Positions 1 through 8,528 of a stretch of DNA of 64,000 bases are shown in pieces. Origin of the DNA: UBA6168 sp964423205 (GTDB lineage Bacteria > Bacteroidota > Bacteroidia > Chitinophagales > Saprospiraceae); NCBI GenBank assembly GCA_964423205.1, contig CAYRDX010000002.1:1-64000 (forward strand). Reading direction: 5' to 3'. A program made the position numbers and the translations under genes. The first letter of the stretch is position 1, and the number at the start of each line of letters is the position of its first letter. The notes under the pieces were generated by a model. That model made no database searches. It was not told where the DNA came from and saw nothing but the letters and a program-made list of their open reading frames with translations.

Positions 1-1688
1 TTCAGTGGTTCCAGGCCATAAACCAGATAGTCGAGGTATTGAATCTCCGCAATGGGTCTGAAGCCGCGCATAGCCAAACCTATAGCCTGACCAACTATGG
101 ACCACTCACGAATACCAGTATCGAAAACACGGAAGTCCCCGTACTTGTCCTGCATACCAGCCATCGTTTGGTTTACACCCCCAATTCTGCCAACGTCTTC
201 ACCAAAAGCAACCAGATTGGGATACTTTTCAAGCGCTTTGTCATAAAAAGTATTTAGAACCTCGTAGCCATTTTTCATTGAAGATTCATTGCTGTAAACT
301 GGTTTTATTACTGGTACATTGAGTGCGGAGTATTTGCTACTGGAATATAAATGGGTATGGTACCGTTTGTGCGCCAGATTATTAGCTAATTGCAGAAACT
401 CATCCAACTCTGTGATGCCTGGCGACTTCAACCCGGCAAGGGCAAATTTTAAGCGCCGGGCATTTTTCACCAGAGCACTGTACAGCGGGTTGTACAAATT
501 CTTCTGGTCTTCATATAAAGCTCTCACCCGCTCTGAGTCGTGTTCCTGGAGCAACTTGGTATAAATACTTTCCAGTTCTTCTCTTTTCATTTTGATGGGG
601 TCGCTGTAGTCCTTCCAGGCTTTTGCCTTGCAATCCTTAACGTATTTCGCTGCGCGCTTTTTGAGTTCATCAATCTCATCAGCAGTGGCAATTCCCGACT
701 CCACTATCCAATTGGCCATTACTAATATACAGTCGTACTCCTGCTCCCATTGAAGCCGTTCTTCAGATTTGTAGCGCTCATGCGAACCCGAAGTAGAATG
801 ACCCAACTGTTGCGTGCATTCCTGCACATGAATCAATGCCGGAGTATGAGTTTTTCTGACCTTTTTAGTAGCCTTTTCGTATAGTTCACAAAGTCCGGGA
901 TAGTTCCAGCATTTTTCAGTGTATATCTCCAGGCCCTCGCCAGTCTCATCTAATTTAAAACCATCAAGGGCTTTTGAAATGCTGCTTTTTGTAGTTTGAT
1001 ATTTGATGGGTACCGAAATACCATATCCATCATCCCAGACTGATACTATAAGGGGAATTTTTTGAACTGTGGCAGCGTTTACTGCCTCCCAGAAAATTCC
1101 TTCCGAAGTGCTGGCGTCTCCAATTGTTGCGAAGCAGATTTCGTCGCCAATATTGGAAAATGAAGAAGCTATTTCAGAATCAGCCAGATTCCGGTAAAGT
1201 TTGGAAGCCAAGGCCAAACCTACAGCTCGGGGCATTTGACCAGCAGTACTCGATAAATCGGCAGCTATATTGTACAAGTCTTTCTGGTCCATCCATTTAC
1301 CATCTTCATCAATCATAGGTGATGCATAGTGGCTGTTCATCTGTCTTCCACCTGACCAGGGATCACGTTCAGAATCTGCATATAATTGGGCAAAAAACTC
1401 TTCAACAGTTGACAGCCCCATGGCGAACATGAAAGTCTGATCCCGGTAATAACCCGAGCGCCAGTCGCCTTTTTTGAAAGCGCGAGCCATGGCAACCTGT
1501 GGTACTTCCTTACCATCGCCAACAATGCCAAATGCTGCCTTTCCGGACAGAACTTCTCTTCTACCCAATAAACTGACTTCCCGGCTGACACAGCAAATCC
1601 AAAAATCATGAAGTACTTCCTTTCTATACTCTAAGTCCTTGGAAGTTGCATGATTTGCAATGATGTCCGTGAGTGGTGATTCAAGCAT
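1..1688 (-). CDS. 2-oxoacid dehydrogenase E1 component, alpha-beta fusion (partial, C-terminus beyond left edge)
   Basis: Thiamine-diphosphate E1 subunit of a branched-chain 2-oxoacid (or related) dehydrogenase complex; it decarboxylates the 2-oxoacid and passes the acyl group to E2. The reading frame is open from the ATG at 1688 to the window edge (562 codons). The thiamine-binding motif GDASTSEG..WEAVN lies at residues 190-204. The beta-subunit part begins near residue 475 and shows GEDVGRIGGV from residue 496, so both subunits are one polypeptide, as in many Bacteroidota. The substrate cannot be told from sequence; 2-oxoisovalerate type is the best guess. No partner E2/E3 genes lie in the window. 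The neighbouring DUF1573 genes are divergent. A -7 box at 1831-1838 suggests its own promoter with a leader of about 140 bases. Confidence 0.9.
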   Translation of the reverse strand, partial: MLESPLTDIIANHATSKDLEYRKEVLHDFWICCVSREVSLLGRREVLSGKAAFGIVGDGKEVPQVAMARAFKKGDWRSGYYRDQTFMFAMGLSTVEEFFAQLYADSERDPWSGGRQMNSHYASPMIDEDGKWMDQKDLYNIAADLSSTAGQMPRAVGLALASKLYRNLADSEIASSFSNIGDEICFATIGDASTSEGIFWEAVNAATVQKIPLIVSVWDDGYGISVPIKYQTTKSSISKALDGFKLDETGEGLEIYTEKCWNYPGLCELYEKATKKVRKTHTPALIHVQECTQQLGHSTSGSHERYKSEERLQWEQEYDCILVMANWIVESGIATADEIDELKKRAAKYVKDCKAKAWKDYSDPIKMKREELESIYTKLLQEHDSERVRALYEDQKNLYNPLYSALVKNARRLKFALAGLKSPGITELDEFLQLANNLAHKRYHTHLYSSSKYSALNVPVIKPVYSNESSMKNGYEVLNTFYDKALEKYPNLVAFGEDVGRIGGVNQTMAGMQDKYGDFRVFDTGIREWSIVGQAIGLAMRGFRPIAEIQYLDYLVYGLEPL

Positions 1689-1830
1689 GTTTATAGTTTG
1701 CCGCAATGAATTATGATGATTATTTTTCGGAGAAAACAGATTAAGGTCTAAGTTTGTTTCTAATGATTAATCTATACAGTCTATTAAAAAGCTTTCAAAA
1801 CAAAATTCCAAAACAATTCATTAGAGGCTG

Positions 1831-1838
1831 CAAAATTA
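1831..1838 (-). promoter_or_regulatory. Bacteroidota -7 box for the E1 gene
   Basis: On the minus strand this reads TAATTTTG followed by CAGCC, matching the Bacteroidota sigma-A -7 consensus TAnnTTTG. I find no clear TTG -33 element at 17-23 bp, so this is a partial match. The rest of the divergent 1689-2009 spacer is AT-rich without other recognisable structure. Confidence 0.4.
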
Positions 1839-1969
1839 TAGAGAAATTCTGTAAAAGGGTGGTGTAGATTTAAAAAGCTTGGAATTGTAAACTTAACAAT
1901 GCAATTACGGTTAACATGTCATTAACTGACATTTTAACAGCTCGGGTTTCGTTGATTTGAGGTTTGGCC

Positions 1970-1977
1970 TAATTTTG
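1970..1977 (+). promoter_or_regulatory. -7 box for the DUF1573 pair
   Basis: TAATTTTG matches TAnnTTTG exactly and lies 33 bp before the ATG at 2010. A TTG at 1952-1954 is only 15 bp upstream, shorter than the usual 17-23, so the -33 element is uncertain. Confidence 0.45.
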
Positions 1978-2009
1978 TCAGCATTATTGATTGAATCAAT
2001 TAATTGAAC

Positions 2010-2435
2010 ATGAAGCGTATATTTTTCTTCTTCGTCTTAACTACTCTTTTTTCTGTAGCAGTTTATTCCCAAAGTGGGCCTGTCATGAAATTCGAGTCCA
2101 AGGAAGTGGACTACGGTGTTATCGTTCAGGGCTCCAATCCACTTCGTGTTTTCAAATTCACCAATGCCGGTAAAGAGCCGCTGATCATCACTGCTGTTAA
2201 CACGAGCTGCGGATGCACTGTGCCAAAATATCCTATGGAACCCATTCTTCCTGGTGAAACCGGAAATATTGATGTGAGCTACGATACGAACCGCATAGGT
2301 GTTTTCCAGAAAAGCATCCATGTTTCCACGAACGAAGGGAAAGATCCTCACATGTTACTCATTAAAGGAACTGTCAATGCCAAACCTTCACAGGAAGGCA
2401 TTCCGACCAGCAAAAGAGGGTTCGGTTCCAATTGA
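2010..2435 (+). CDS. Exported DUF1573 protein, copy 1
   Basis: 141-residue secreted protein of the DUF1573 family, whose members have an immunoglobulin-like (ASH/MSP-type) beta-sandwich of unknown role common in Bacteroidota. An N-terminal signal peptide ends near VYSQ. The family hallmark TSCGCTVPKYP with its Cys-Gly-Cys and the VFKFTNAGKEPL segment are both present. ATG at 2010 is preferred over the in-frame TTG at 2004 two codons earlier. The tail after the domain (residues 125-141) is Ser/Lys/Gly rich and absent from the next gene, which is otherwise a close paralogue. The two genes are 54 bp apart and probably form one transcript that ends at the hairpin at 2928-2963. Confidence 0.88.
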   Translation: MKRIFFFFVLTTLFSVAVYSQSGPVMKFESKEVDYGVIVQGSNPLRVFKFTNAGKEPLIITAVNTSCGCTVPKYPMEPILPGETGNIDVSYDTNRIGVFQKSIHVSTNEGKDPHMLLIKGTVNAKPSQEGIPTSKRGFGSN

Positions 2436-2489
2436 CTTACGATATATGAATCTGTCTATTAATTTCGAACATAAACTAAATTCTTTAAA

Positions 2490-2879
2490 ATGAAAAAATT
2501 AGTGTCTATTCTGGCTTTGTTGTTATTCGGTGCCATGGCCATCTATGCACAGGATAAAGGTCCGGTTATGAGCTTTGAAACTATGGAAATCGATTATGGC
2601 AAAGTAATGCAGGGTTCGGAACCTATCCGTGTTTTCAAATTCAAGAATACTGGCAATGAGCCGTTGGTCATTACCTCTGCCAGTGCCAGCTGCGGATGTA
2701 CCGTTCCAAGCTATCCAAAAGAGCCTGTGATGCCGGGCGAAACCGGCAAAATAGAAGTGCGTTATGATACCAACCGTATTGGCCCTTTCCAGAAACCAAT
2801 TTCCATAACTACCAATGAGCCTAACGGCAATCATACCCTTTCCATCAAGGGTACCGTTGATCCAAAGCCAGGCAATTAA
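2490..2879 (+). CDS. Exported DUF1573 protein, copy 2
   Basis: 129-residue secreted DUF1573 protein with a signal peptide ending in IYAQ. It keeps the hallmark SASCGCTVPSYP and the GPVMSFE...IDYGKVMQGSEPIRVFKF pattern shared nearly word for word with the preceding gene, so the pair arose by tandem duplication. It ends right after the beta-sandwich (GTVDPKPGN). It is likely co-transcribed with copy 1. Function is unknown for the family. Confidence 0.9.
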   Translation: MKKLVSILALLLFGAMAIYAQDKGPVMSFETMEIDYGKVMQGSEPIRVFKFKNTGNEPLVITSASASCGCTVPSYPKEPVMPGETGKIEVRYDTNRIGPFQKPISITTNEPNGNHTLSIKGTVDPKPGN

Positions 2880-2927
2880 TGATACACCCGTTAGTGCCTG
2901 AATAATTGACTTTATTCAGAGCAAAGG

Positions 2928-2963
2928 AGCCCTGAGGAGTGCAAATTCCTCGGGGCTTTTTTA
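2928..2963 (+). terminator. Rho-independent terminator after the DUF1573 pair
   Basis: An 11-bp stem (AGCCCTGAGGA with TCCTCGGGGCT, one G-T wobble) encloses an 8-base loop and is followed by six T residues. Confidence 0.85.
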
Positions 2964-2991
2964 TTTTCACGACACAATAAAAAATTTCGAC

Positions 2992-3948
2992 ATGTTTATT
3001 AAAAGTGCTTTTCATGGGGAGAACAAATGGTGGCAGTACTTACTGACTCTTGTTTTGGTTATAATCGGAGTTGTAATTGGCCAATTGCCACTGCTCGGAG
3101 TCATCAGCGTTGCTGCCGGTAAGGCTGGTTTATCCGATATGGAACTCAGTGAAGCAATGGCCAACCTCGATTTTGCCAGTGCAGGACTCAATGAAAATGT
3201 CGCACTGCTTTTCATGCTGCTGCCTTTTGTCTTTGGCCTCATTACCCTGTGGCTGTGTACCAAATACATCCATAAAAAGGAATTCCTGAAACTCATTAAT
3301 CCGGCTTCACGGATAAACTGGAAGAAGTTCCTTTTTGGTTTTGGGTTGTGGATGGGCATAACAGTCATTGCAGAGATGATATTTTGGGCTATTTCCCCTG
3401 AGCATTATTTTACGGATTTCAATTTTTCAAAATTCTTTTTCCTCTTTTTAATAGCCATTTTGATATTACCACTGCAAACATCTTTTGAGGAGATTTTATT
3501 CAGAGGTTACCTTTTGCAGGGCTTAAGTCACATTGGAGTATACAAATGGATTCCCTTACTTGTAACTTCTATTGCTTTCGGGGCTATGCATTTTATGAAC
3601 CCTGAAGTTGCAGCATTCGGTACATTGCCTACCATGGTTTATTACATCGGAACTGGGTTTTTCCTTGGCTTTATTACACTGATGGATGACGGACTGGAAC
3701 TGGCGTTGGGAGTACACGCTGCCACCAACATATTCAGCGCTTTATTTGTCACTTTTGATGATTCGGCACTTCAAACCGCCGCCATCTTTCACACCACTCA
3801 TGTAAACATGAGTTTGATGTTAGTAGCATTGCTTTTTGGTGCTGTGCTGTTCACCCTTATTGTTTCAAGAAAATACGAATGGTACGACTGGACGAAATGG
3901 TATTCCAGAATTCAAGGTAAGACAGAACAAGAAAAGATAGACTTTTGA
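2992..3948 (+). CDS. CPBP family intramembrane metalloprotease
   Basis: 318-residue multi-pass membrane protein of the CPBP (Abi/CAAX-protease-like) family. The family motifs are present and in order: E166-E167-x3-R171 in FEEILFRGY, H200 in FGAMHFMN, and H242-x3-N246 in HAATNIF. The charged GENKWWQY segment precedes the first of about eight hydrophobic helices. Bacterial members cleave prenylated or small peptide substrates in the membrane, or are only presumed proteases; the substrate here is unknown. The gene stands alone behind a strong terminator and no bacteriocin or immunity partner is visible. Confidence 0.88.
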   Translation: MFIKSAFHGENKWWQYLLTLVLVIIGVVIGQLPLLGVISVAAGKAGLSDMELSEAMANLDFASAGLNENVALLFMLLPFVFGLITLWLCTKYIHKKEFLKLINPASRINWKKFLFGFGLWMGITVIAEMIFWAISPEHYFTDFNFSKFFFLFLIAILILPLQTSFEEILFRGYLLQGLSHIGVYKWIPLLVTSIAFGAMHFMNPEVAAFGTLPTMVYYIGTGFFLGFITLMDDGLELALGVHAATNIFSALFVTFDDSALQTAAIFHTTHVNMSLMLVALLFGAVLFTLIVSRKYEWYDWTKWYSRIQGKTEQEKIDF

Positions 3949-4158
3949 CGTTTATGCCTAAGGAACGGAAAACACATCTGATACTTATCAGTTCCTAAAT
4001 TGAAATTCTCAGGCACAACACCAATCGATATCGACACAACTCTACCTGACATTGTTAGATCATTCCAGCGCGAAAGATGCTGCCTGTTGAACATTATAGT
4101 CATCTTCTCGTACCCATTTAAATCGCGGTACCGTGTTGTGAACATCAAACAGAAACTT

Positions 4159-4262
4159 AGTAATGAGTCAAAAATAAAGTAGCCAAATTGTTTTCTTAAC
4201 CACTTGAAAATCAGTTGGAAAACTTTTGCCTTTTGCCTTTTTACTTTTTACTTTTTCCTTAA
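4159..4262 (+). repeat. Hairpin-plus-heptamer intergenic element, copy A
   Basis: This spacer shares its order of parts with 57087-57181 (copy C) and 42308-42421 (copy B): a GTCAAAAATAA-like block, AGCCAAA, a short hairpin, then TTTTGCC/TTTTTAC heptamers. Here the hairpin arms CCACTTGA and TCAGTTGG have one mismatch. It ends 20 bp before the ATG of the von Willebrand A lipoprotein. Confidence 0.75.
4224..4258 (+). repeat. Heptamer array, TTTTKNC type, 5 units
   Basis: Five head-to-tail 7-mers: TTTTGCC twice, TTTTTAC twice, TTTTTCC once. It forms the 3' part of composite copy A and lies 23 bp before a start codon. Confidence 0.85.
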
Positions 4263-4281
4263 TCACCCAATTATTCGAAAA

Positions 4282-5331
4282 ATGAAGAAATCCGTTTTGT
4301 TCCTAAGTGCCCTGTTTTTAGTGCTCCTTTTTTCAGCATGTAAAAAAGACAAGAATGAGTTTGGCGATTGTTGGATTAAGCCTAATAAAGCGCAGTTGAA
4401 ACTCACCGTGCTGGAAGGACCGGATGTGACGCCGCCTTCCAAGATTTCTATCTTCTTCAAAGTGCAGGATGCCTATAACAATCCCGTAGGTTATCTGAAA
4501 CAGTCGAACTTTGTCATCTACGAAAAAGGCTTGAATGATGACTGCCATCGCCGCATTTCAGAATTTGAGTCAACCCGGCGAATTTCCGGCCGTGCTCAGG
4601 TGTTCAATCACACTACATTGTTGGTTCTTGACCTCAGCGGTAGTGTGTTGCAACAATCACTGACTAAACTGCAGGAGGCAGCCATTGCCTTTATCGATGA
4701 AATTATGCCTGATACAGTAGACCCCTCAGTGGCAATGGGAATTTGGTATTTCGATGGTGAAAATAAACTCCATCAGCTCATTCCTGTGACTTCCAGTATT
4801 TTTGCTTTAAAGTTGGGTGTAAGCTCCATTTCCAAGAACATCAGTATCGATAATTCGACAGACTTATTTGGAGCTGTAATCAAATCGGCAGTGAAAGCTC
4901 AGGAAATTCTCCAGGGCTTTCAGAATCAGGACATGAAGTCGGCGGCATCTGTTGTCATTTTCACTGACGGCCGCGACAGGGCTAACCGATACACCAGGCA
5001 AGAAGCCTATAACGCTGTGGCTTCCGCGCCAAAGGACATTTCTTTCTTTACATTGGGAGTTGGTAATGAAATCAATAAATCTGAACTTCAGACAATAGGT
5101 AAGAATGGATATGCAGAGGCAATTTCAATTGCCAATCTGACTTCGATTTTTAAGCAAATTGCAGCTTTGGTTGCCAATCAGTCAAACAGCTTTTACCTTT
5201 TCGAATACTGTAGCCCCATTAGAAAGGGTGCAAAAAATGGCCTAATCATAGAGGCATTCAGCAACAATGAAGTCGGTTTTATGGAAGCCGTGTTTGATGC
5301 AACGGGATTCACAGGTGGCTGCAAGTTGTAA
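4282..5331 (+). CDS. von Willebrand factor A domain lipoprotein
   Basis: 349-residue predicted lipoprotein: a hydrophobic N-terminus followed by lipobox LFSAC. Residues 25-95 resemble a small beta domain. The VWA domain starts near residue 112 (TTLLVLDLSGSV) with the metal-ion-dependent adhesion motif D117-x-S119-x-S121, and FTDGRDRANR further on fits the later MIDAS loop. Such proteins bind proteins or peptides through a divalent metal; the ligand is unknown. ATG at 4282 is chosen because upstream in-frame TTG codons lie inside the repeat element. It is convergent with the sensor kinase gene, with a hairpin between them. Confidence 0.85.
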   Translation: MKKSVLFLSALFLVLLFSACKKDKNEFGDCWIKPNKAQLKLTVLEGPDVTPPSKISIFFKVQDAYNNPVGYLKQSNFVIYEKGLNDDCHRRISEFESTRRISGRAQVFNHTTLLVLDLSGSVLQQSLTKLQEAAIAFIDEIMPDTVDPSVAMGIWYFDGENKLHQLIPVTSSIFALKLGVSSISKNISIDNSTDLFGAVIKSAVKAQEILQGFQNQDMKSAASVVIFTDGRDRANRYTRQEAYNAVASAPKDISFFTLGVGNEINKSELQTIGKNGYAEAISIANLTSIFKQIAALVANQSNSFYLFEYCSPIRKGAKNGLIIEAFSNNEVGFMEAVFDATGFTGGCKL

Positions 5332-5381
5332 AGCCTGCCTTTATTCATCTGGTCTTACTCTGGTTGAGAAAGTTTGAAATT

Positions 5382-5420
5382 GTTGAGGAGGTTGAGATTT
5401 AAGAACACCTCCTCAACTTT
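5382..5420. terminator. Inverted repeat between convergent genes, likely terminator
   Basis: A perfect 11-bp stem (GTTGAGGAGGT / ACCTCCTCAAC) with a 14-base loop, followed by TTTATAT on the plus strand. It sits midway between two convergent genes, so it may serve both. The T run is short. Confidence 0.5.
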
Positions 5421-5474
5421 ATATCGGCCACCTCAACTCTATCAACAGCTATCACCTGCCTGAACCTTTTACCA

Positions 5475-8282
5475 TTAGTGTTCATCCACATTATTCCTGA
5501 ATTCTGAGGGACTCATACCAAATTCCTCTACAAAACAATTGGTGAAATAACTCGGTGACCTGAAACCAGTTTCATACGCTACCTCTGAAATGCTTTGTTG
5601 ATTTTTTTTCAGCAAAACTTTGGCTTTCTGGAGCCGGTAGGACCTTATGAATGAGGTTGTTGAGTTGTTGGTGAGAGCAGTAATTTTTCTATGCAATTGT
5701 GATCGGCTCATATTCATTGCTTCACTGAGTTCGGAGGCACTGAAATTTTCATCTCTTAATTTTTCATCCAACAGATTTCTCACTTTTTTTAAAAATACAT
5801 CTTCAATTGGTTTGATTTCATCCTCGTTGATTTTCGCCTGGAAAATACCCGAGTAGTATTCATGCAGTTTACGACGCAATTCAACCAGGTTTTTAAGATG
5901 GGTGTTTAGTTCTTCCTGCTGAAAGGGTTTGGTTAGGTAAACATCCGCACCGTGTTTCAGTCCAGATAATCTATCGGAATCAGTCGTTTTTGCTGTTAGC
6001 AGTATGACGGGGATGTGGTCAGTACGAAAATCGGTTTTGATTCGCTCGCAAAGCTCGAAGCCATCCATTTCAGGCATCATTACATCGCTGATGATTACAT
6101 CCGGAATAAGTTCAATTGCCTTTTCAAGGCCTTTACGTCCATTGTTAGCGGATTCAATTTCATACTGTTGGTTCAATAAAGAGCGTAAATAGAAAATGAT
6201 GTCTGGATTATCCTCAACAATAAGCAATAATGGTAAATCTTCTTTGGGTAAGTCCCTGCCCGTTGGAGTATCAACCGATGGTTCTGAATCTTTTATTATG
6301 CCCCAGCACAATTCACCGTGTTTTGCACCTTTCAATTCTTCTCTTGTGATTGGAAAATTAAGGGTGAAAATGGAGCCCTCACCCAGAGTACTGATAACAT
6401 TTATGCTGCCTCCAACGAGTGTCACCAATTCCTTTGTCAATGACAATCCTATGCCAGTGCCTTCACCAGAGAGCTTCAAGCGCCCAGATTGGTAAAAACG
6501 GTCGAATACAAAAGGCAACTCCTCTTTGGAAATCCCAATCCCTGTGTCTTCAATTATGATGGAAAGATAATCCCCTTTACCGGAGGCTCTGATTTTGATA
6601 AAGATACTTATGGAGCCGCGCTCATTGGTATACTTCAGGGCGTTTGCTACTAAGTTAGTTATGATTTGCTGGAGCTTTTGTTGGTCGAAAGATGTATTCA
6701 GCCCACTTATTTCACTTTTAAAACTGAGTGCAATCTTTTTCGTTTCGGCAAAAGGATAAAAGGTTTTTGTGAGAAAACTCAGGAATTCTATGATGTCACC
6801 TTGTTGCAGGTTGACCTCTGTTCTTCCGGATTCCAATTTGGCCATTTCAAGCAATCGGTTAACCAGTTGAAGCATGTTTTCGCCATTCCTTTTTATTACT
6901 TGTAAGGTGTTTTGAATTTCAGAGTCTCCTCGCAGTTTTGGAAGTTTTTCAATTTGCTCCGTAAGACCTTTTATCACTGTAAGTGGCGTCCGGAATTCAT
7001 GGGTTATGTTGGTGTAAATCCTCGTTTTAATCTCGTCAAGATCCTGTAGCCGGCGGACTTTCTTCTCTTCAAACCGCAATTGTTTTACCCTGTAAGCCAA
7101 TCCTAAGAAAAAAAGCAATACATGAACACCAATGAATAGCTGAATGACATTCATGTTGAGTCGATAGCCAAGATTTAACCGTATGGCCATCAATATTGCA
7201 CAGGCTATCAAAACCAAGGTGGCAGCCACCAGAAAGTATGCTTTGGTGTCTCTGGTTCTGTACAAATCGTACATAAAAATGGTGAGTAAACTATAGTGAA
7301 GGAGGACTAAACCCGCAACGAAATTTCCAATTTGGACCTCATTGAGCGTTACCAAATAAATGATTATCGATCCGATTATTACTGCAAGATTGACCCAGGC
7401 CAACCATGTGAGTATATTGTTCCAATTTGGAAACAAATCTTTAAGCCCCATGTACTCCTTTAAAAAGTGCAGGTAGGCAATATTGGTAATTAATACAATC
7501 AGATAAACTGCAGGCTCTATCAGGGTAGGGTTTTCATTGAAAAACGGAATTTCGCAGATGATATCGGTTAAATGCAACATAAACATGCCCTGTCCTGCAA
7601 GAAACAAGGCCTGGTACAAAAATGCTTTGTCAAGAGTAGGATAATAAAACAACAGATTGATAAGCATTAGCGTAACTAAAAAACCAATGAACAATCCGTC
7701 TCTGTGCCGCTTGGTAGAAAATGCGACCGTTTCGGTGAAATCGCGGGGGCTTAGGATGTAATGAAAATCAGGACTCAGGCCACTGAGTACTTGTGATCGC
7801 AGATATATAGTCACTGTGTCGCTATCAGGCAAAGACAAATAAACTCTTTCTTTCCTTAGACCGGTTTTGAGTCTTTTTTTTGAGGCTGGAACAAACTGCC
7901 CTGTTATATCATGAGATAACAAGGTGCCATCCTCACTCACCACATAAACATCCATGTAACTTCCCTGGCCTAATACTAAAATCCAATTTTGAAGATGGCC
8001 ATAGCTATAGAGGTTATTCAACACTTTTATCCGGGTCCAGTACACGGCCATTTTTTCATCCAGAAGATTCCTGTTGTACAGCGTAAAAGCTTGTTTGTAT
8101 TCCTCAGCGCGTATTTGTTCGAGCGTCAGAGTGCCTCCCGGATCTTTCATTACATACAGGCAAGTGTTTAAGTCATTATATTGCTCCTTTTGGGTATCAA
8201 TAACGTAAACGGGCTGTGCTGAAGTTACAGTGCTAGCCCAAAAGTATAGAAATACAAGTAAGAATCTATTCAGTGAAAGCAT
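5475..8282 (-). CDS. 7TMR-DISM hybrid sensor kinase with receiver and AraC-type output domain
   Basis: 935-residue single-protein two-component system. In order: signal peptide, extracellular 7TMR-DISMED2-like sensor (about 35-175), seven transmembrane helices (about 190-395), coiled linker, HisKA with H428 in THEFRTPL, HATPase with GIGISKEELPFVFDRFYQ and GEGTGIGLSL, receiver with D733 in ISDVMMPEMDG, and an AraC-family HTH at the C-terminus (SRSQLHRKI..., AYETGFRSPSYFTNCF). The sensor class is thought to bind carbohydrates or other small ligands. ATG at 8282 is preferred over TTG at 8303 seven codons upstream. It is divergent from the M1 peptidase gene (246 bp apart), which it might control; that is inference. 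Confidence 0.93.
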   Translation of the reverse strand: MLSLNRFLLVFLYFWASTVTSAQPVYVIDTQKEQYNDLNTCLYVMKDPGGTLTLEQIRAEEYKQAFTLYNRNLLDEKMAVYWTRIKVLNNLYSYGHLQNWILVLGQGSYMDVYVVSEDGTLLSHDITGQFVPASKKRLKTGLRKERVYLSLPDSDTVTIYLRSQVLSGLSPDFHYILSPRDFTETVAFSTKRHRDGLFIGFLVTLMLINLLFYYPTLDKAFLYQALFLAGQGMFMLHLTDIICEIPFFNENPTLIEPAVYLIVLITNIAYLHFLKEYMGLKDLFPNWNNILTWLAWVNLAVIIGSIIIYLVTLNEVQIGNFVAGLVLLHYSLLTIFMYDLYRTRDTKAYFLVAATLVLIACAILMAIRLNLGYRLNMNVIQLFIGVHVLLFFLGLAYRVKQLRFEEKKVRRLQDLDEIKTRIYTNITHEFRTPLTVIKGLTEQIEKLPKLRGDSEIQNTLQVIKRNGENMLQLVNRLLEMAKLESGRTEVNLQQGDIIEFLSFLTKTFYPFAETKKIALSFKSEISGLNTSFDQQKLQQIITNLVANALKYTNERGSISIFIKIRASGKGDYLSIIIEDTGIGISKEELPFVFDRFYQSGRLKLSGEGTGIGLSLTKELVTLVGGSINVISTLGEGSIFTLNFPITREELKGAKHGELCWGIIKDSEPSVDTPTGRDLPKEDLPLLLIVEDNPDIIFYLRSLLNQQYEIESANNGRKGLEKAIELIPDVIISDVMMPEMDGFELCERIKTDFRTDHIPVILLTAKTTDSDRLSGLKHGADVYLTKPFQQEELNTHLKNLVELRRKLHEYYSGIFQAKINEDEIKPIEDVFLKKVRNLLDEKLRDENFSASELSEAMNMSRSQLHRKITALTNNSTTSFIRSYRLQKAKVLLKKNQQSISEVAYETGFRSPSYFTNCFVEEFGMSPSEFRNNVDEH

Positions 8283-8528
8283 GCCCCGGAGTGTAAACTT
8301 CAAGTATTGGTTTAAAAACTTCTTTTCCTAATGTGAGGGTTTAGGAGCAATGAAATTTGCTGTCCGAAAGATACAATCTCGTTTTAAATGTCGTTCATTT
8401 TGTTAGAAATCCATCTTTTCTCATTTTTGGGCGCTTCTGTATTTTTCCATCATTTAACACAGGAAAAAGTAGAGTTGACACAAATTTGGTATGCTATCTC
8501 CTCTACTCAACCTTTTAACCGTAAATAA

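Noticed and set aside
4204..4281. N-terminal extension of the von Willebrand A lipoprotein from a TTG
   Set aside because: The extension is translated repeat element; the ATG at 4282 gives a proper lipoprotein signal.
8475..8500. TTGACA and TATGCT resembling a sigma-70 promoter before the M1 gene
   Set aside because: The two boxes are only 9 bp apart and Bacteroidota use a different consensus.
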